Below, piece after piece: positions 32,990-43,182 of a stretch of 64,000 bases of DNA; positions within the stretch are counted from its first letter, which is position 1; each line of letters begins with the position of its first letter. The stretch is from Clostridia bacterium. GTDB lineage: Bacteria > Bacillota > Clostridia > Christensenellales > CAG-138. The notes beneath the pieces were generated by a model. The model had not been told where the DNA came from, did not search any database, and worked only from the letters and a program-made list of their open reading frames with translations. The stretch covers positions 1 to 64,000 of the forward strand of contig JAFWMS010000032.1 of NCBI GenBank assembly GCA_017545535.1, read 5' to 3'. Position numbers and translations under genes: made by a program.

Positions 32990-34366
32990 TTACTCCGCGG
33001 GATGATAGTACTTGTCGAGATAGGCGTCCCGAATACGCTTGAGCTCCGTCCTGGGCAGGATCCCCAGCAGCTTCCAGCCGAGATCCAGCGTCTCCTCGAT
33101 GGTCCGGTTGGTGTAATAGCCCTGGGAGATGTACTCCGCCTCGAAGGCGTCGGCGAACTTGGCGTAGAGCTTGTCCGTGTCGGACAGGGCCGCGTCGCCC
33201 AGGATCACCGCCAGCTCCTTGGCGTCCTTGCCCCGGGAATAGGCGGAGAACAGCTGGTTCATGGTGTCCGCGTGATCCTCCCGGGTCTTGTCCCTGCCGA
33301 TGCCCTTGTCCTTCAAACGGGACAGAGACGGAAGCACGTTGATGGGCGGGGTCAGGCCCTTGCGGTACAGGTCACGGGAGAGGATGATCTGGCCCTCGGT
33401 GATGTACCCGGTCAAGTCGGGGATGGGGTGGGTCACGTCGTCCTCGGGCATGGACAGGATGGGGATCATGGTGATGGAGCCCTTGTTGTCCCGGATACGG
33501 CCGGCCCGCTCGTACATGGTGGCAAGGTCGGTGTACATGTAGCCCGGATAGCCGCGGCGGCCAGGGACCTCTTTGCGGGCCGCGGAGATCTCACGCAAGG
33601 CCTCGGCGTAGTTGGTGATGTCGGTGATGATGACCAGCACGTGCATGCCAAGATCATAGGCCAGATACTCCGCCGCGGTGATGGCCATACGGGGGGTGGC
33701 GATACGCTCGATGGCCGGGTCGTTGGCCAGGTTGATGAAGGTCACCGTCCGCTCGATGGCGCCGGTCTTGCGGAAGTCGCTGATAAAGAAATCCGCTTCC
33801 TCGAAGGTGATGCCCACGGCGGCGAAGACCACGGCGAACTTCTCATCGGAACCCAAGACCTTGGCCTGCCGGGCGATCTGAGCCGCCAGCTGGGCGTGGG
33901 GAAGGCCGCTGCCGGAGAACACGGGGAGCTTCTGGCCCCTAACCAGGGTGTTCAAGCCGTCGATGGCGGACACGCCGGTCTGGATGAACTCGGAAGGATA
34001 GTCCCGGGCGGCGGGGTTCATGGGGTTGCCGTTGATGTTGAGATGCTTCTCGGGGATCAGGGCGGGGCCGCCGTCCTTGGGCTTGCCCATGCCGTCGAAG
34101 ACCCGGCCCAGCATGTCGGGGGCCACGTCCAGCTCGATGGACCTGCCCATGAAGCGGGCCTTGGCGGTGCTGACCCGCAGGCCCTGGGAGCCCTCGAAGA
34201 GCTGGACCAAAGCCCGATCACCGTTGACCTCCAGCACCTTGCCCCGGCGGATGGTGCCGTCCTCCTGGACGATCTCCACCAGCTCGTCGTACTTGACGCC
34301 CTCCACCTGGTTCACCAGCATGAGCGCGCCCACGACTTCGGAAATGGTACGATATTCCTTCTGCAT
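32990..34366 (-). CDS. ntpB: V/A-type ATPase subunit B
   Basis: This 458-aa non-catalytic subunit alternates with A in the head. It has the beta-barrel start [28 protein letters not shown] and lacks a Walker A lysine motif ([13 protein letters not shown]). [27 protein letters not shown] is diagnostic of B subunits. The start codon shares one base with the ntpA stop (TGATG), so translation is coupled. Confidence 0.96.
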   Translation of the reverse strand: MQKEYRTISEVVGALMLVNQVEGVKYDELVEIVQEDGTIRRGKVLEVNGDRALVQLFEGSQGLRVSTAKARFMGRSIELDVAPDMLGRVFDGMGKPKDGGPALIPEKHLNINGNPMNPAARDYPSEFIQTGVSAIDGLNTLVRGQKLPVFSGSGLPHAQLAAQIARQAKVLGSDEKFAVVFAAVGITFEEADFFISDFRKTGAIERTVTFINLANDPAIERIATPRMAITAAEYLAYDLGMHVLVIITDITNYAEALREISAARKEVPGRRGYPGYMYTDLATMYERAGRIRDNKGSITMIPILSMPEDDVTHPIPDLTGYITEGQIILSRDLYRKGLTPPINVLPSLSRLKDKGIGRDKTREDHADTMNQLFSAYSRGKDAKELAVILGDAALSDTDKLYAKFADAFEAEYISQGYYTNRTIEETLDLGWKLLGILPRTELKRIRDAYLDKYYHPAE

Positions 34367-36129
34367 CAGTTCAGACCTCCTTCTACCAGGGCGCCGATCT
34401 CTTCGCCCATCTCCTGCATGATCTGTTCATAGGCAGCGGGGGCCTCCGCCTCGGTCACGTATTTCAACCGCCCGATCTTCTCCCGCACGGGCAGGGCGAT
34501 GAGCTTATTGAAGGAGGCGTCGGCGTTCAAGGCTTCGTTGGCCTTCTCGTAGTAGCCCAGGATGGTCTTGAGCATCAGGGCCTGCTTCTGGGGGGAGGTA
34601 TAGGTGTCCACCTCGTGGAAGGCGTTCTGGTGCAGATAGTCCTCGCGGATGGACCGGGCTGCCTCCATGGTGAGCCGATCCTTGTGGCTGAGGGCGTCGA
34701 TGCCCACGAGACGAACGATCTCATCGAGCTCGCTCTCCTCCTGGAGGATGTTCATGGTCTTCTGGACCATGCCCGACCAGTCGGGAGCCACGTTCTCGTT
34801 GAACCAGCCCTCCAGGCGGTCCAGATACAGGGAATAACTCTGGAGCCAGTCGATGGCCGGGAAGTGACGGGCGTAGGCCAGCTTGGAGCTAAGGCCCCAA
34901 TAGACCTTCACGATACGGAGCGTAGCCTGGGAGACGGGTTCGGAGATATCGCCGCCCGGAGGGGACACGGCCCCGATGGCGGAGATGGCGCCGGTCACGT
35001 CGCCGGAGCCCAGGACCTTCACCACGCCGGCCCGCTCGTAGAACTCCGCGAGACGGGAGCTCAAATAGGCGGGATAGCCCTCCTCACCGGGCATCTCCTC
35101 GAGACGGCCGGACATCTCACGGAGGGCCTCGGCCCAGCGGGATGTGGAGTCGGCCATGATGGCCACCTTATAGCCCATGTCACGGAAGTACTCCGCAATG
35201 GTGATGCCGGTATAGATGGACGCCTCACGGGCGGCCACGGGCATGTCGGAGGTGTTGGCGATGAGGATGGTTCGCTTCATGAGGGAAAGGCCCGTCTTGG
35301 GGTCCTTCAACTCCGGGAACTCCATCAACACGTCGGTCATCTCGTTGCCCCGCTCGCCGCAGCCCACGTAGACGATGATGTCCGCATCGGACCACTTGGC
35401 CAGCTGGTGCTGAACCACGGTCTTGCCGCTGCCGAAGGGGCCGGGCACAGCGGCCACGCCGCCCTTGGCGACCGGGAAGAGGGTGTCGATGACCCGCTGG
35501 CCGGTGACCATGGGCTCCCTGGGGGGCAGCTTTTCTTTATAGGGACGGCCCCGACGCACGGGCCAGCGCTGGAGCATGGGGAGCTCCACTTCCTTGCCGT
35601 CCTTCTCCAGCTTGGCGATAGGGGTGACGATGTTGGCCTCGCCCTCGAAGATCCAGGTGAGTTTGCCGGACACGCCGGGGGGCACCATGATCTTGTGGGT
35701 GACGATCTCCGTCTCCTGGACGGTGCCCAGCACGTCGCCGCCGGTGAGTTCGTCGCCCACATTGGCTACGGGGGTGAAAGCCCACAGCTTCTCGTGATCG
35801 AGCGCATCCACCATGACGCCCCGGGGGATCCGGTCCCCCGCCTGCTCCCGGATCTTGGTGAGGGGGCGCTGGATGCCGTCGTAGATGGATTCGATGAGGC
35901 CAGGCCCCAGCTCAACGGATAGGGGCGCGCCGGTGGTGAACACGGGCTCACCGGGGCCGATGCCGCCGGTCTCCTCGTAGACCTGGATGGAGGCCCGATC
36001 CCCGCGAAGCTCGATGATCTCGCCGATGAGCTGCTGCTTAGACACACGGACCACGTCGAACATCTGCACGTCCGCCATGCCGCTTGCCACGATGAGGGGC
36101 CCTGAAACTTTTACGATCGTACCTTGCAT
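34366..36129 (-). CDS. ntpA: V/A-type ATPase catalytic subunit A
   Basis: This 587-aa subunit hydrolyses or synthesises ATP. The Walker A GPFGSGKT is at residues 230-237, and the non-homologous bulge region (about 110-200) that separates V/A-type A from F-type beta is present. [27 protein letters not shown] is typical. The ATG at 36129 begins [14 protein letters not shown], the true family N-terminus. The 55-residue extension possible in frame lies over ntpF and is rejected. Confidence 0.96.
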   Translation of the reverse strand: MQGTIVKVSGPLIVASGMADVQMFDVVRVSKQQLIGEIIELRGDRASIQVYEETGGIGPGEPVFTTGAPLSVELGPGLIESIYDGIQRPLTKIREQAGDRIPRGVMVDALDHEKLWAFTPVANVGDELTGGDVLGTVQETEIVTHKIMVPPGVSGKLTWIFEGEANIVTPIAKLEKDGKEVELPMLQRWPVRRGRPYKEKLPPREPMVTGQRVIDTLFPVAKGGVAAVPGPFGSGKTVVQHQLAKWSDADIIVYVGCGERGNEMTDVLMEFPELKDPKTGLSLMKRTILIANTSDMPVAAREASIYTGITIAEYFRDMGYKVAIMADSTSRWAEALREMSGRLEEMPGEEGYPAYLSSRLAEFYERAGVVKVLGSGDVTGAISAIGAVSPPGGDISEPVSQATLRIVKVYWGLSSKLAYARHFPAIDWLQSYSLYLDRLEGWFNENVAPDWSGMVQKTMNILQEESELDEIVRLVGIDALSHKDRLTMEAARSIREDYLHQNAFHEVDTYTSPQKQALMLKTILGYYEKANEALNADASFNKLIALPVREKIGRLKYVTEAEAPAAYEQIMQEMGEEIGALVEGGLN

Positions 36130-36143
36130 GTGTTTGCCTCTCT

Positions 36144-36467
36144 TTACGTATTGAATAGGATATCCACGCCCACGGCCGTTTCCACGTATCCCTTCAGGTT
36201 TCGGATGCCCGTGCCCTGGGAGCCGTGGACGTCCGGGATGGGGATGATGGCGGGATAGGGTTCGGATTTGAAGGTCTCGATGGCATCCGCGCACAGGGGA
36301 TACAACGTTTCCGTCAGATAGATGACGCCGTACCCTTCCCGGGCGAGCTGCTTGATCTGCCGATTGGCCTTTTCTCCATCGGTTTCATAGAACACGTCGA
36401 TGCCCACGGCCTTGAAGAGCATGACGGAGTCCTTGTCGCCGATGACGGCCATCTTTGCCTTAGCCAT
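36144..36467 (-). CDS. ntpF: V/A-type ATPase subunit F
   Basis: This 107-aa small Rossmann-like subunit binds the D shaft. It begins [23 protein letters not shown] and contains [13 protein letters not shown] and [15 protein letters not shown], all typical. Its first bases overlap the end of ntpC by 8. It lies between ntpC and ntpA in the standard order. Confidence 0.93.
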   Translation of the reverse strand: MAKAKMAVIGDKDSVMLFKAVGIDVFYETDGEKANRQIKQLAREGYGVIYLTETLYPLCADAIETFKSEPYPAIIPIPDVHGSQGTGIRNLKGYVETAVGVDILFNT

Positions 36468-37443
36468 AGAGCTTCACCAGCCTTTCCGCGATCACGCTCT
36501 CATCGAGTCCGTTGCGTTTCACCGTCAAGATGAGCCGCACGTTCTGGGCCTCCCGCTCCTTGGCGATGATATAGCCCACCACCGGATAGAGGCTCGCGAT
36601 GTCGTGCTTGTGGACGGCGATGAGGGCCATGAGATAGTTGTCCCTGGCCTTCTCCACTTCGCCGATGTTGCCGGTGCCGTACATCCTGTCCAGGGCTGCC
36701 GCCAGCTCTCTGCGGCAGACGGAACTTTCCACGATCCGGCCAAAGCCCTCCACGGACAGGTCGTATCCCTCGTAGAAGGCCTTGAAGGGGATGCCGCCCT
36801 CCACCAGCAGCACGTCCCGGAGCATTCCCCGGCCGCCGCCCATGGCGCGGACCCGCAGGAAGGTCAGGACGTTGTCGAAATCGGCCTTGGCCTTAAAATA
36901 GTGGGAGAAGCCTTTGTCCTTCGCCGTAACCTTCAGGGCATGCATCAAATAGGCCCGGTCCAGGGCGATGCTGATGTACTGAGGCTCCACGCTGACAGAC
37001 AGCCGCTTTTCCAGGGCGTCCAGCTCCTTGGCCATATCCTCGGGCAGGAAGGAGTAATCCTGCTCTAAAACCGCCTTTTCCAGCAGTTCCCGGTCGTAGA
37101 GACCGCCAGCTTGCCAGGCGATATCCTTCTGGTCCAGGAGCCGGGCCTTGATAAGGGTCTTCAGGTTCATCACGTCGCTTTGGAGCAGGAACAGGTCCGT
37201 GATCTCAGGCTCAGGAGAAAGGGATCGTACCTCCTCCCGCATGGCGATCAGCTCCCGCTCGATCATCCGCTCCCCGTCGCCCTCGCCGGCGTCGGGCAGG
37301 GCCCCGTAGCGATCATCGATCAAGATGCGCAGCGCGTCGCCCATGGACCCCTCCGCCATGCGCTTGAGGGCCGTGTCGTCCAGCATGCGCTTAGACAGCG
37401 CGCTGACGCGGGCACAGGCGTATGCGTAGCTTTTTTGTGCCAT
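36460..37443 (-). CDS. ntpC: V/A-type ATPase subunit C
   Basis: This 327-aa helical socket protein joins the central shaft to the membrane ring. SYAYACARVSALSKRMLDDTALKRMAEG at the start and DVMNLKTLIKARLL in the middle are family features. Three repeated helical domains are expected from the length. It overlaps ntpF by 8 bases and follows ntpE by 17. Confidence 0.92.
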   Translation of the reverse strand: MAQKSYAYACARVSALSKRMLDDTALKRMAEGSMGDALRILIDDRYGALPDAGEGDGERMIERELIAMREEVRSLSPEPEITDLFLLQSDVMNLKTLIKARLLDQKDIAWQAGGLYDRELLEKAVLEQDYSFLPEDMAKELDALEKRLSVSVEPQYISIALDRAYLMHALKVTAKDKGFSHYFKAKADFDNVLTFLRVRAMGGGRGMLRDVLLVEGGIPFKAFYEGYDLSVEGFGRIVESSVCRRELAAALDRMYGTGNIGEVEKARDNYLMALIAVHKHDIASLYPVVGYIIAKEREAQNVRLILTVKRNGLDESVIAERLVKLYG

Positions 37444-37460
37444 AGGGTCGCCTCCCTTGC

Positions 37461-38039
37461 TTAGGTGAACAGTATACGGGCCGCGTTGGTCTCTTCATTC
37501 AGGCGCAGCTCCGCCATGAGAGCGTCCAGCGAGCAATCCTTCTCATAGCTGCCGCCCTGCAGCAGGAAGCCGCCCTCACAGGGCGCGTCCTTTTCGCTGA
37601 GGGTCAGCTTGACAGGGACCTGGGGCAGGAGCTTTTCAATGACAGCCCTATCCTGCTTGGCCGGTTCCACCACGTCGCCCGCCGCAGCCTCCTTCTTCAG
37701 GAGGGCGAGGAGTATGGCCTCCCGACGAGAACCGGAGAGGGCGTTGAGCTCCTTCGTGGCAGCGGCAAAGGCCTCGTCCAGGATCCGCCGGCGCACGCTC
37801 AGGGTCTCCTTGCGCCCGTCCAGCTCGGCACGGGTCCGCGCCCCGTCCAGCACCCCCTTCACGGCGGTGTCCCGGGCGGCAGCGGCGACGGTGGCCCGTT
37901 CCGCGATTTTCTTTTCGCAGTCGGCGATCACAGCGCGGCAACTCTCCGCTGCCTTTTCCCGGGCTGCCGAAGCGTCGGCTTCCGCTTCGCCCAGGATGCG
38001 CTCGATCAGCTTGTCCGCACGATTTCCCGGATTCTCCAT
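37461..38039 (-). CDS. ntpE: V/A-type ATPase subunit E
   Basis: This 192-aa peripheral-stalk subunit has a long charged N-terminal helix (ADKLIERILGEAEADASAAREKAAESCRAVIADCEKKIAERA) and a globular C-terminal part with GGFLLQGGSYEKDCSLDALMAELR, typical of subunit E. It should pair with the small coiled-coil subunit encoded at the operon start. Spacing to ntpK is 10 bases. Confidence 0.9.
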   Translation of the reverse strand: MENPGNRADKLIERILGEAEADASAAREKAAESCRAVIADCEKKIAERATVAAAARDTAVKGVLDGARTRAELDGRKETLSVRRRILDEAFAAATKELNALSGSRREAILLALLKKEAAAGDVVEPAKQDRAVIEKLLPQVPVKLTLSEKDAPCEGGFLLQGGSYEKDCSLDALMAELRLNEETNAARILFT

Positions 38040-38049
38040 GGATCCTTCC

Positions 38050-38565
<516 letters not shown>

Positions 38566-40524
38566 TCACTTAGAGATCTGAACGTGTTTCGTTTTATATT
38601 GCAGGGGCTTGAAAGCCCGGCCGCCCTCTTCATAGAACTTGCCGAAGAACTCCACGTACTGGAGCCTGGCGCAGTGGACAAAGGTGCCCAGGGTGTTGAT
38701 AGCGATGCTAAACAGATGCAGCGCGACGAGCAGCACCACCGCGATGATGAATCCCACGAACTTCATGACGCCGCTGCCGCCCATGAGCATGGTGCAGAGG
38801 GTGTTGAACACCATGGCCAGATACCCTGTGGCGATGCCCAGGGCCAGCAGGCGTGCATAGGACAGGATGTCGCTCAAATAGCTGGTCACCCCGTAGAGAC
38901 CGCCGAGGCCCGAAGCCAGGCGGGAGATGGGGTTCTTCTTGTCCCTGCCCTTGAACAGCAGGACCATGGCGGACCCAGCCAGGATCAGGACGAGGCCCAC
39001 CGTGTTGAGATGAAGGGCGTTATACCACCCCAGCTCGAAGGGGGGATCGAAGAAGGTGGACGCCATGGGCAGGCCCACCAGGACCAGGCCGATCAGGATG
39101 AGCACCCAGGACAGGTTGTCGAAGACGGCGCTCTGCCAGTCCTTGTCGGCCAGGCACATCTTGATCTTGATGAGGTGGCCGCAGACAAGGTGGATGATGC
39201 CCAGCAGCAGACAGAACAGCAGCATGCCCACCGGGTTCCCCGTAGGATCGATCAAGAGGGGGAACTTGTCCGTGGTGCCGAAGAGCACGTCGAAATCGAG
39301 ACCGAAGAAGGTCCCCACCAGCACGCCCCAGACCATGGTGGAGATGCCGCCCCAAAAGAGGACCTTCGCCAGGTCAGCGGCGCCGCCCTTGGGCTTCTTC
39401 AGCTTCAAAAACAGCAATGAGCCCAGGGAGAGGATCAGGCCGTAGCCCGTGTCGGAGAGCATGACGCCAAACAGGAAGATGTAGAAGGGCGTCATGTAGG
39501 GCGTGGCGTCGATGCCCCGGGCATTGGGCAGGGAATACAGGGTGATCAAAGATTCGAAGGGGGTGTTGAAGGTGTCGTTCTTCAGCACCGTGGGCGGGAT
39601 CTCGTCCTCCGTCGGGTCCCGATACTCCGTATAATAGGCGTCGGTGACGGACTTGAGAGCTTTCTCCACCTTGTCCATCTCGTCGGAACGGACCCAGCCC
39701 TCCAGGCGGAAGACGGAGGTGTCCTTTTCCACCTGGGTGTCGGCGGCCAGGCTGTCCCGCTCGATGAGCAGGGCGTCCGCCGCGTTCTCCAGAATGGCTG
39801 CACTGACGCCGCAGCTCTCCAGCTCCTTCTGCAGCTCGATGAGCCGCTTTTCGCCGGCGATCTCGTCCTGCTCCAGGAAGGCCATGGCCTCCCGAGGAGT
39901 GCCCTTCAGATGGGGGAAGGCCACGTCGGTCCAGTTGATGGTCTTGAGGAAGCCGGCCACCAGGCGGGCATCCTCCTTCAGGCAGGCCAAAATGGCCGCC
40001 TTGTTCCCCGACTCCCCGTAGAATTCCGCGGAGATGGCCTCCTGCTCCCGGATGGCCGCCTCCCCCGCCGCGTCCACAAGGCCGGTGAAGTAGTGGGTGA
40101 ACTTGGTGGAAACGATGGAGGACATGTCCTGATCCATATCGGCCCAGGGCATGAGGGCGTCATAGGTGGACCGGTCCTTCTCTAGCCGGCCTTCGATCTG
40201 CTTCTTCTCCTCCAGGATGGCGCGGATGTGCTCAGACGCCGCCTCGGCCTCATCCACGTCCAGCTGCATCTTCTCCAGCTTCTCCTCCCGGGTCGGCGTC
40301 AAAAAGCCCGGCTTCTTCGCGTAGGGCTTGATGGCGGACAAGGACTCGGAGAAGCGGCTGATCCTCTCCGCAGCCTCATCCAGGCGCTTGGCCCCCTCGC
40401 CACCGTCGTCATCCGCGGTGACGGAGATGAGCTCCACGGCGCCGGCCTTCTGCAGGGCCCGCAAGATGTCCGTCTCCTCCTGGCGGATGCCCACCAGGGT
40501 CAGACGCTTCATGGATACGATCAT
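38566..40524 (-). CDS. ntpI: V/A-type ATPase subunit I (stator a-subunit)
   Basis: This 652-aa subunit has a soluble N-terminal arm (about 1-340, coiled-coil rich) and a C-terminal membrane domain with seven to eight helices (FYIFLFGVMLSDTGYGLILSLGSLLFLKL, GGISTMVWGVLVGTFFG, YLSDILSYARLLALGIATGYLAMVFN). The arginine in LSYARLLALG is the conserved rotor-facing residue. The ATG at 40524 overlaps the upstream stop by 4 bases; ATG 40512 (MKRLTLVG) is an equally natural start. Confidence 0.94.
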   Translation of the reverse strand: MIVSMKRLTLVGIRQEETDILRALQKAGAVELISVTADDDGGEGAKRLDEAAERISRFSESLSAIKPYAKKPGFLTPTREEKLEKMQLDVDEAEAASEHIRAILEEKKQIEGRLEKDRSTYDALMPWADMDQDMSSIVSTKFTHYFTGLVDAAGEAAIREQEAISAEFYGESGNKAAILACLKEDARLVAGFLKTINWTDVAFPHLKGTPREAMAFLEQDEIAGEKRLIELQKELESCGVSAAILENAADALLIERDSLAADTQVEKDTSVFRLEGWVRSDEMDKVEKALKSVTDAYYTEYRDPTEDEIPPTVLKNDTFNTPFESLITLYSLPNARGIDATPYMTPFYIFLFGVMLSDTGYGLILSLGSLLFLKLKKPKGGAADLAKVLFWGGISTMVWGVLVGTFFGLDFDVLFGTTDKFPLLIDPTGNPVGMLLFCLLLGIIHLVCGHLIKIKMCLADKDWQSAVFDNLSWVLILIGLVLVGLPMASTFFDPPFELGWYNALHLNTVGLVLILAGSAMVLLFKGRDKKNPISRLASGLGGLYGVTSYLSDILSYARLLALGIATGYLAMVFNTLCTMLMGGSGVMKFVGFIIAVVLLVALHLFSIAINTLGTFVHCARLQYVEFFGKFYEEGGRAFKPLQYKTKHVQISK

Positions 40525-40835
40525 ACCTGTGTATCGACCCTTTCCATAAGATAGGCGACCGCGTCCTTAAGCTTCGCGCGGGCGGCGGTCTCCTCCCGGG
40601 CCACGACCTCCCTCGCCTCCAGGAGGACCTGGGCTGAGAGGGCCTTGCCGTCCTCCTCCGCCTTGGCAAGGGCCTCCCGGGTCTTCTGTCGCTCGCTTTC
40701 CGCCGCAGCGGCCAGCCGTTCAGCCGCCTCCTCCCGGGCGCGGACAGCCATGTCCCGGGCATCCGCCACCGCCTGGGCGCGGATGTCCTCAGCCTGCTGT
40801 TCCGCAGCGCGGATCTTGTCGATCATGGAATCCAT
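40521..40835 (-). CDS. V/A-type ATPase subunit G/H (peripheral stalk coiled coil)
   Basis: This 104-aa protein is almost wholly Ala/Glu/Arg-rich coiled coil (DKIRAAEQQAEDIRAQAVADARDMAVRAREEAAERL), as in the small stalk subunit that pairs with E. It is the first gene of the ATPase operon. The AGGAGGAAGG ribosome site lies only about 30 bases after the upp terminator, leaving no room for a separate standard promoter downstream of it. Confidence 0.85.
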   Translation of the reverse strand: MDSMIDKIRAAEQQAEDIRAQAVADARDMAVRAREEAAERLAAAAESERQKTREALAKAEEDGKALSAQVLLEAREVVAREETAARAKLKDAVAYLMERVDTQV

Positions 40836-40864
40836 GGTCCTTCCTCCTTTCGGGGATTAGATGC

Positions 40865-40887
40865 AAAAAAGGGGCGCAAAACGCCCC
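40865..40887 (-). terminator. Terminator/attenuator between upp and the ATPase operon
   Basis: On the minus strand, GGGGCG, loop TTTTG and CGCCCC are followed by six Ts. The ATPase operon starts about 30 bases later on the same strand. Confidence 0.85.
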
Positions 40888-40894
40888 ATTACGA

Positions 40895-41524
40895 TTATTT
40901 CGTTCCGAACAGACGGTCGCCTGCATCGCCCAGGCCCGGCACGATGTAGCCGTGCTCGTTGAGCTTCTCGTCGATGCTGGCCACATAGATATCCACGTCA
41001 GGATAGGCCTTCTGGACGGCATAGATGCCCTCGGGGGCGGAAATGAGGCACACGAGGCGGATGGTCTTGGCGCCCGCGTTCTTGATGAGCCGGATGGCTT
41101 CGATGGCGGAGTTGCCCGTGGCCAGCATGGGGTCCACGATCATGGTGTCCCGCTCGCTGATGTCGTCGGGCAGCTTGCAGTAGTAGCCCGTGGGCATAAG
41201 GGTGTCGGGATTCCGATAGAGGCCGATGTGGCCCATCTTGGCGTGGGGGATCAGGTTCATCATGCCGTCCGCCATGCCGAGGCCCGCCCGCAGGATCGGT
41301 ACCACGGCCAGCTTCTCGTTGGCCAGCATCTTGAACACGGCCTTGGTGATGGGGGTCTCCACCTCCACGTCCTGCAGCGGCAAGTCACGGGTGACCTCGT
41401 AGCCCATCAGCATGGCGAGCTCGCTCACCAGCTCACGGAAGGCCTTGGTGCCGGTCTCCTTGTCGCGGAGAAGGGCCAGCTTGTGCTGTACGAGAGGATG
41501 GTCGATCACGGTCACTTTGCTCAT
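40895..41524 (-). CDS. upp: Uracil phosphoribosyltransferase
   Basis: This 209-aa salvage enzyme makes UMP from uracil and PRPP. The PRPP loop is [47 protein letters not shown] and the C-terminal [17 protein letters not shown] (uracil site) are diagnostic. The ATG at 41524 follows AGGAGGCAATTTT; the in-frame start seven codons upstream lacks a ribosome site. It lies 17 bases after rpiB. The pathway complements the de novo pyr operon further right. Confidence 0.96.
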   Translation of the reverse strand: MSKVTVIDHPLVQHKLALLRDKETGTKAFRELVSELAMLMGYEVTRDLPLQDVEVETPITKAVFKMLANEKLAVVPILRAGLGMADGMMNLIPHAKMGHIGLYRNPDTLMPTGYYCKLPDDISERDTMIVDPMLATGNSAIEAIRLIKNAGAKTIRLVCLISAPEGIYAVQKAYPDVDIYVASIDEKLNEHGYIVPGLGDAGDRLFGTK

Positions 41525-41541
41525 AAAATTGCCTCCTGTAT

Positions 41542-42000
41542 TCACATTAAATTCTCGCCTTCGAAGGCGCTGATCTTGTCGATGCGCCGCTGATGCCGGG
41601 CCGCCTCGGAGAAGGGGGTGGTGAGCCAGGTGAACAGAATCTCCCTGGCCAGGCTCTCTCCCACCACGCCGGCGCCCATGGCAAGGGCGTTGGTGTCGTT
41701 GTGCTCCCGGGTCATGCGGGCGGTCATGGGGTCGCAGCAGAGGGCGCAGCGCACGCCCCGGACCTTGTTGGCACAGATGCTGACGCCAATACCCGTGGTG
41801 CAGATGAACACGCCCCTATCCGCCTGGCCCTTGGCCAACGCCTGGGCGGCGGGCAGAGCATAATCGGGATAATCCACGCTTTCGGCGCTATAACAGCCGA
41901 AATCCTGGACCTCATGGCCGGCCTCGGTGAGCCAGCTTTTGACCTTCTCTTTGAGGGCGTAGCCCCCGTGGTCACATGCCAAAACGATTCTCATACTCAT
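41542..42000 (-). CDS. rpiB: Ribose-5-phosphate isomerase B
   Basis: This sugar isomerase (152 aa from 42000, or 150 from ATG 41994) interconverts ribose 5-phosphate and ribulose 5-phosphate. [30 protein letters not shown], the catalytic-cysteine loop [15 protein letters not shown] and the [17 protein letters not shown] segment are RpiB signatures. There is no ribosome site, and the -10 box ends eight bases before ATG 42000, so the mRNA may be leaderless. It supplies ribose phosphate for PRPP, which upp uses. Confidence 0.93.
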   Translation of the reverse strand: MSMRIVLACDHGGYALKEKVKSWLTEAGHEVQDFGCYSAESVDYPDYALPAAQALAKGQADRGVFICTTGIGVSICANKVRGVRCALCCDPMTARMTREHNDTNALAMGAGVVGESLAREILFTWLTTPFSEAARHQRRIDKISAFEGENLM

Positions 42001-42007
42001 TTTTTGT

Positions 42008-42036
42008 AGTATATCATAATAGCAAGCCCCTTTCAA
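42008..42036 (-). promoter_or_regulatory. Promoter abutting rpiB (rpiB-upp, possibly ATPase operon)
   Basis: On the minus strand, TTGAAA, 17 bp and TATACT, then ACAAAAA and the ATG. The predicted +1 lies within two bases of the first start codon. Confidence 0.7.
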
Positions 42037-42064
42037 CAAAAACTTTGAAGAAAGGGACCTGCGT

Positions 42065-43105
42065 TTAAAGGTATTCCACCCGAAACCCGGCGGAGCGGAG
42101 CAGCCGGTTCATGAAAGCGAGGCCTGTACCCGCCGTGCCGATGCCTTCGCAGAGGATCACGTCCGCCTCCCGATCCAGCTCCCTGAGAAGGCTGAACAGG
42201 CGGCTGCACAGGGTGGTGGGATCCTGCCGGGTGCCCAGAAGGGCGCAGCGACGGTCCCCGTAATAGGGCAGGGCCTCCTGGGTAGCGGCGATATATGGCC
42301 GCTGCCCCTGGACCGTGAACCGGTCGTACAGGGCGGAGAGTCGCTCTGCGGCAGCCCTGGGCTCGCCCACCACCACCAGCACCTGGGCGTTGGGGGCGTA
42401 GTGCTTGTACTTCATGCCCGGGGAGGCGGCCTTCTCCCCCGCCCCGAGGGGGGCCAGGATGCTGAGGGCCAAAGAAACCTCGCCTAAAACGGCGGCCAGC
42501 ATCTCCTTCGTCACGGCGCCGGGCCGGAGGATGGTGGGGGTGCCCGTCAGGGAAAGGACCGTGGATTCCACCCCGTAGCGACAGGGGCCGCCGTCCAGGA
42601 TGAGGGGGATGCGGCCGTCCATGTCCTGCAAAACGTGCTCCGCCCTGGTGGGGCTGGGCTTGCCGGAAAGGTTGGCGCTGGGGGCGGCGATGGGCACGCC
42701 GCTGGCAGCGATGAGGGCCCGGGCCGCCTCGTTGTCCGGCATGCGGACCGCCACGGTATCGAGGCCCGCCGTCACTTCGTCGGGAACGATATCCGACCGA
42801 TAGTAGATCAGGGTCAGGGGGCCCGGCCAGAAGGTGTCCATGAGGATGGAGGCAAAGGGGGGCTCCCCCGCCCACAGCCGAAAGGCGTCCGCCTTTTCGG
42901 CTACGTGCAGGATCAGGGGGTTGTCGTTGGGCCGGCCCTTGGCCTCGAAGATCCGGTCCACCGCCGGGCCGTCCAGGCCGTTGGCCCCCAGGCCGTAGAC
43001 CGTTTCCGTGGGAAAAGCCACCAGGCCCCCGGCGCGGACAATTTGAGCGCCCGCCGCCCCGGCCTGCCGAGGATCGTTCCCTACCTCAAACACTTTCGTT
43101 TCCAT
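42065..43105 (-). CDS. L-threonylcarbamoyladenylate synthase (Sua5 type)
   Basis: This 346-aa enzyme makes threonylcarbamoyl-AMP from threonine, bicarbonate and ATP for t6A37 in tRNAs. The YrdC domain (1-200) shows GGLVAFPTETVYGLGANG, KGRPNDNPLILHV and APSANLSGKPSPT. The C-terminal third (about 225-346) is the Sua5 domain after the linker ASPGMKYKHYAP. METK at 43105 is the start because GGGGGAAGGA precedes it. It is the last gene on the Rnf/nrfA strand but is separated from nrfA by a terminator-like hairpin. Confidence 0.93.
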   Translation of the reverse strand: METKVFEVGNDPRQAGAAGAQIVRAGGLVAFPTETVYGLGANGLDGPAVDRIFEAKGRPNDNPLILHVAEKADAFRLWAGEPPFASILMDTFWPGPLTLIYYRSDIVPDEVTAGLDTVAVRMPDNEAARALIAASGVPIAAPSANLSGKPSPTRAEHVLQDMDGRIPLILDGGPCRYGVESTVLSLTGTPTILRPGAVTKEMLAAVLGEVSLALSILAPLGAGEKAASPGMKYKHYAPNAQVLVVVGEPRAAAERLSALYDRFTVQGQRPYIAATQEALPYYGDRRCALLGTRQDPTTLCSRLFSLLRELDREADVILCEGIGTAGTGLAFMNRLLRSAGFRVEYL

Positions 43106-43141
43106 TCCTTCCCCCTTTTCCATCGCTCCTTACAGCAAGAA

Positions 43142-43169
43142 GCGGCAGAGAGGCACGCCCCTCTGCCGC
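43142..43169 (-). terminator. Terminator-like hairpin after nrfA
   Basis: GCGGCAGAG and CTCTGCCGC form a 9-bp GC-rich stem with a 10-nt loop just after the nrfA stop. The minus-strand tail is CTTCTTGC, so it is only a moderate terminator for the Rnf-nrfA transcript. Confidence 0.6.
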
Positions 43170-43182
43170 AGGAGTCGATCGC

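Noticed and set aside
32255..34432. 725-codon plus-strand frame over ntpD/ntpB
   Set aside because: Antisense shadow of conserved ATPase genes; no motifs, biased composition.
34615..35922. 435-codon plus-strand frame opposite ntpA
   Set aside because: Shadow of ntpA with no recognisable domains.
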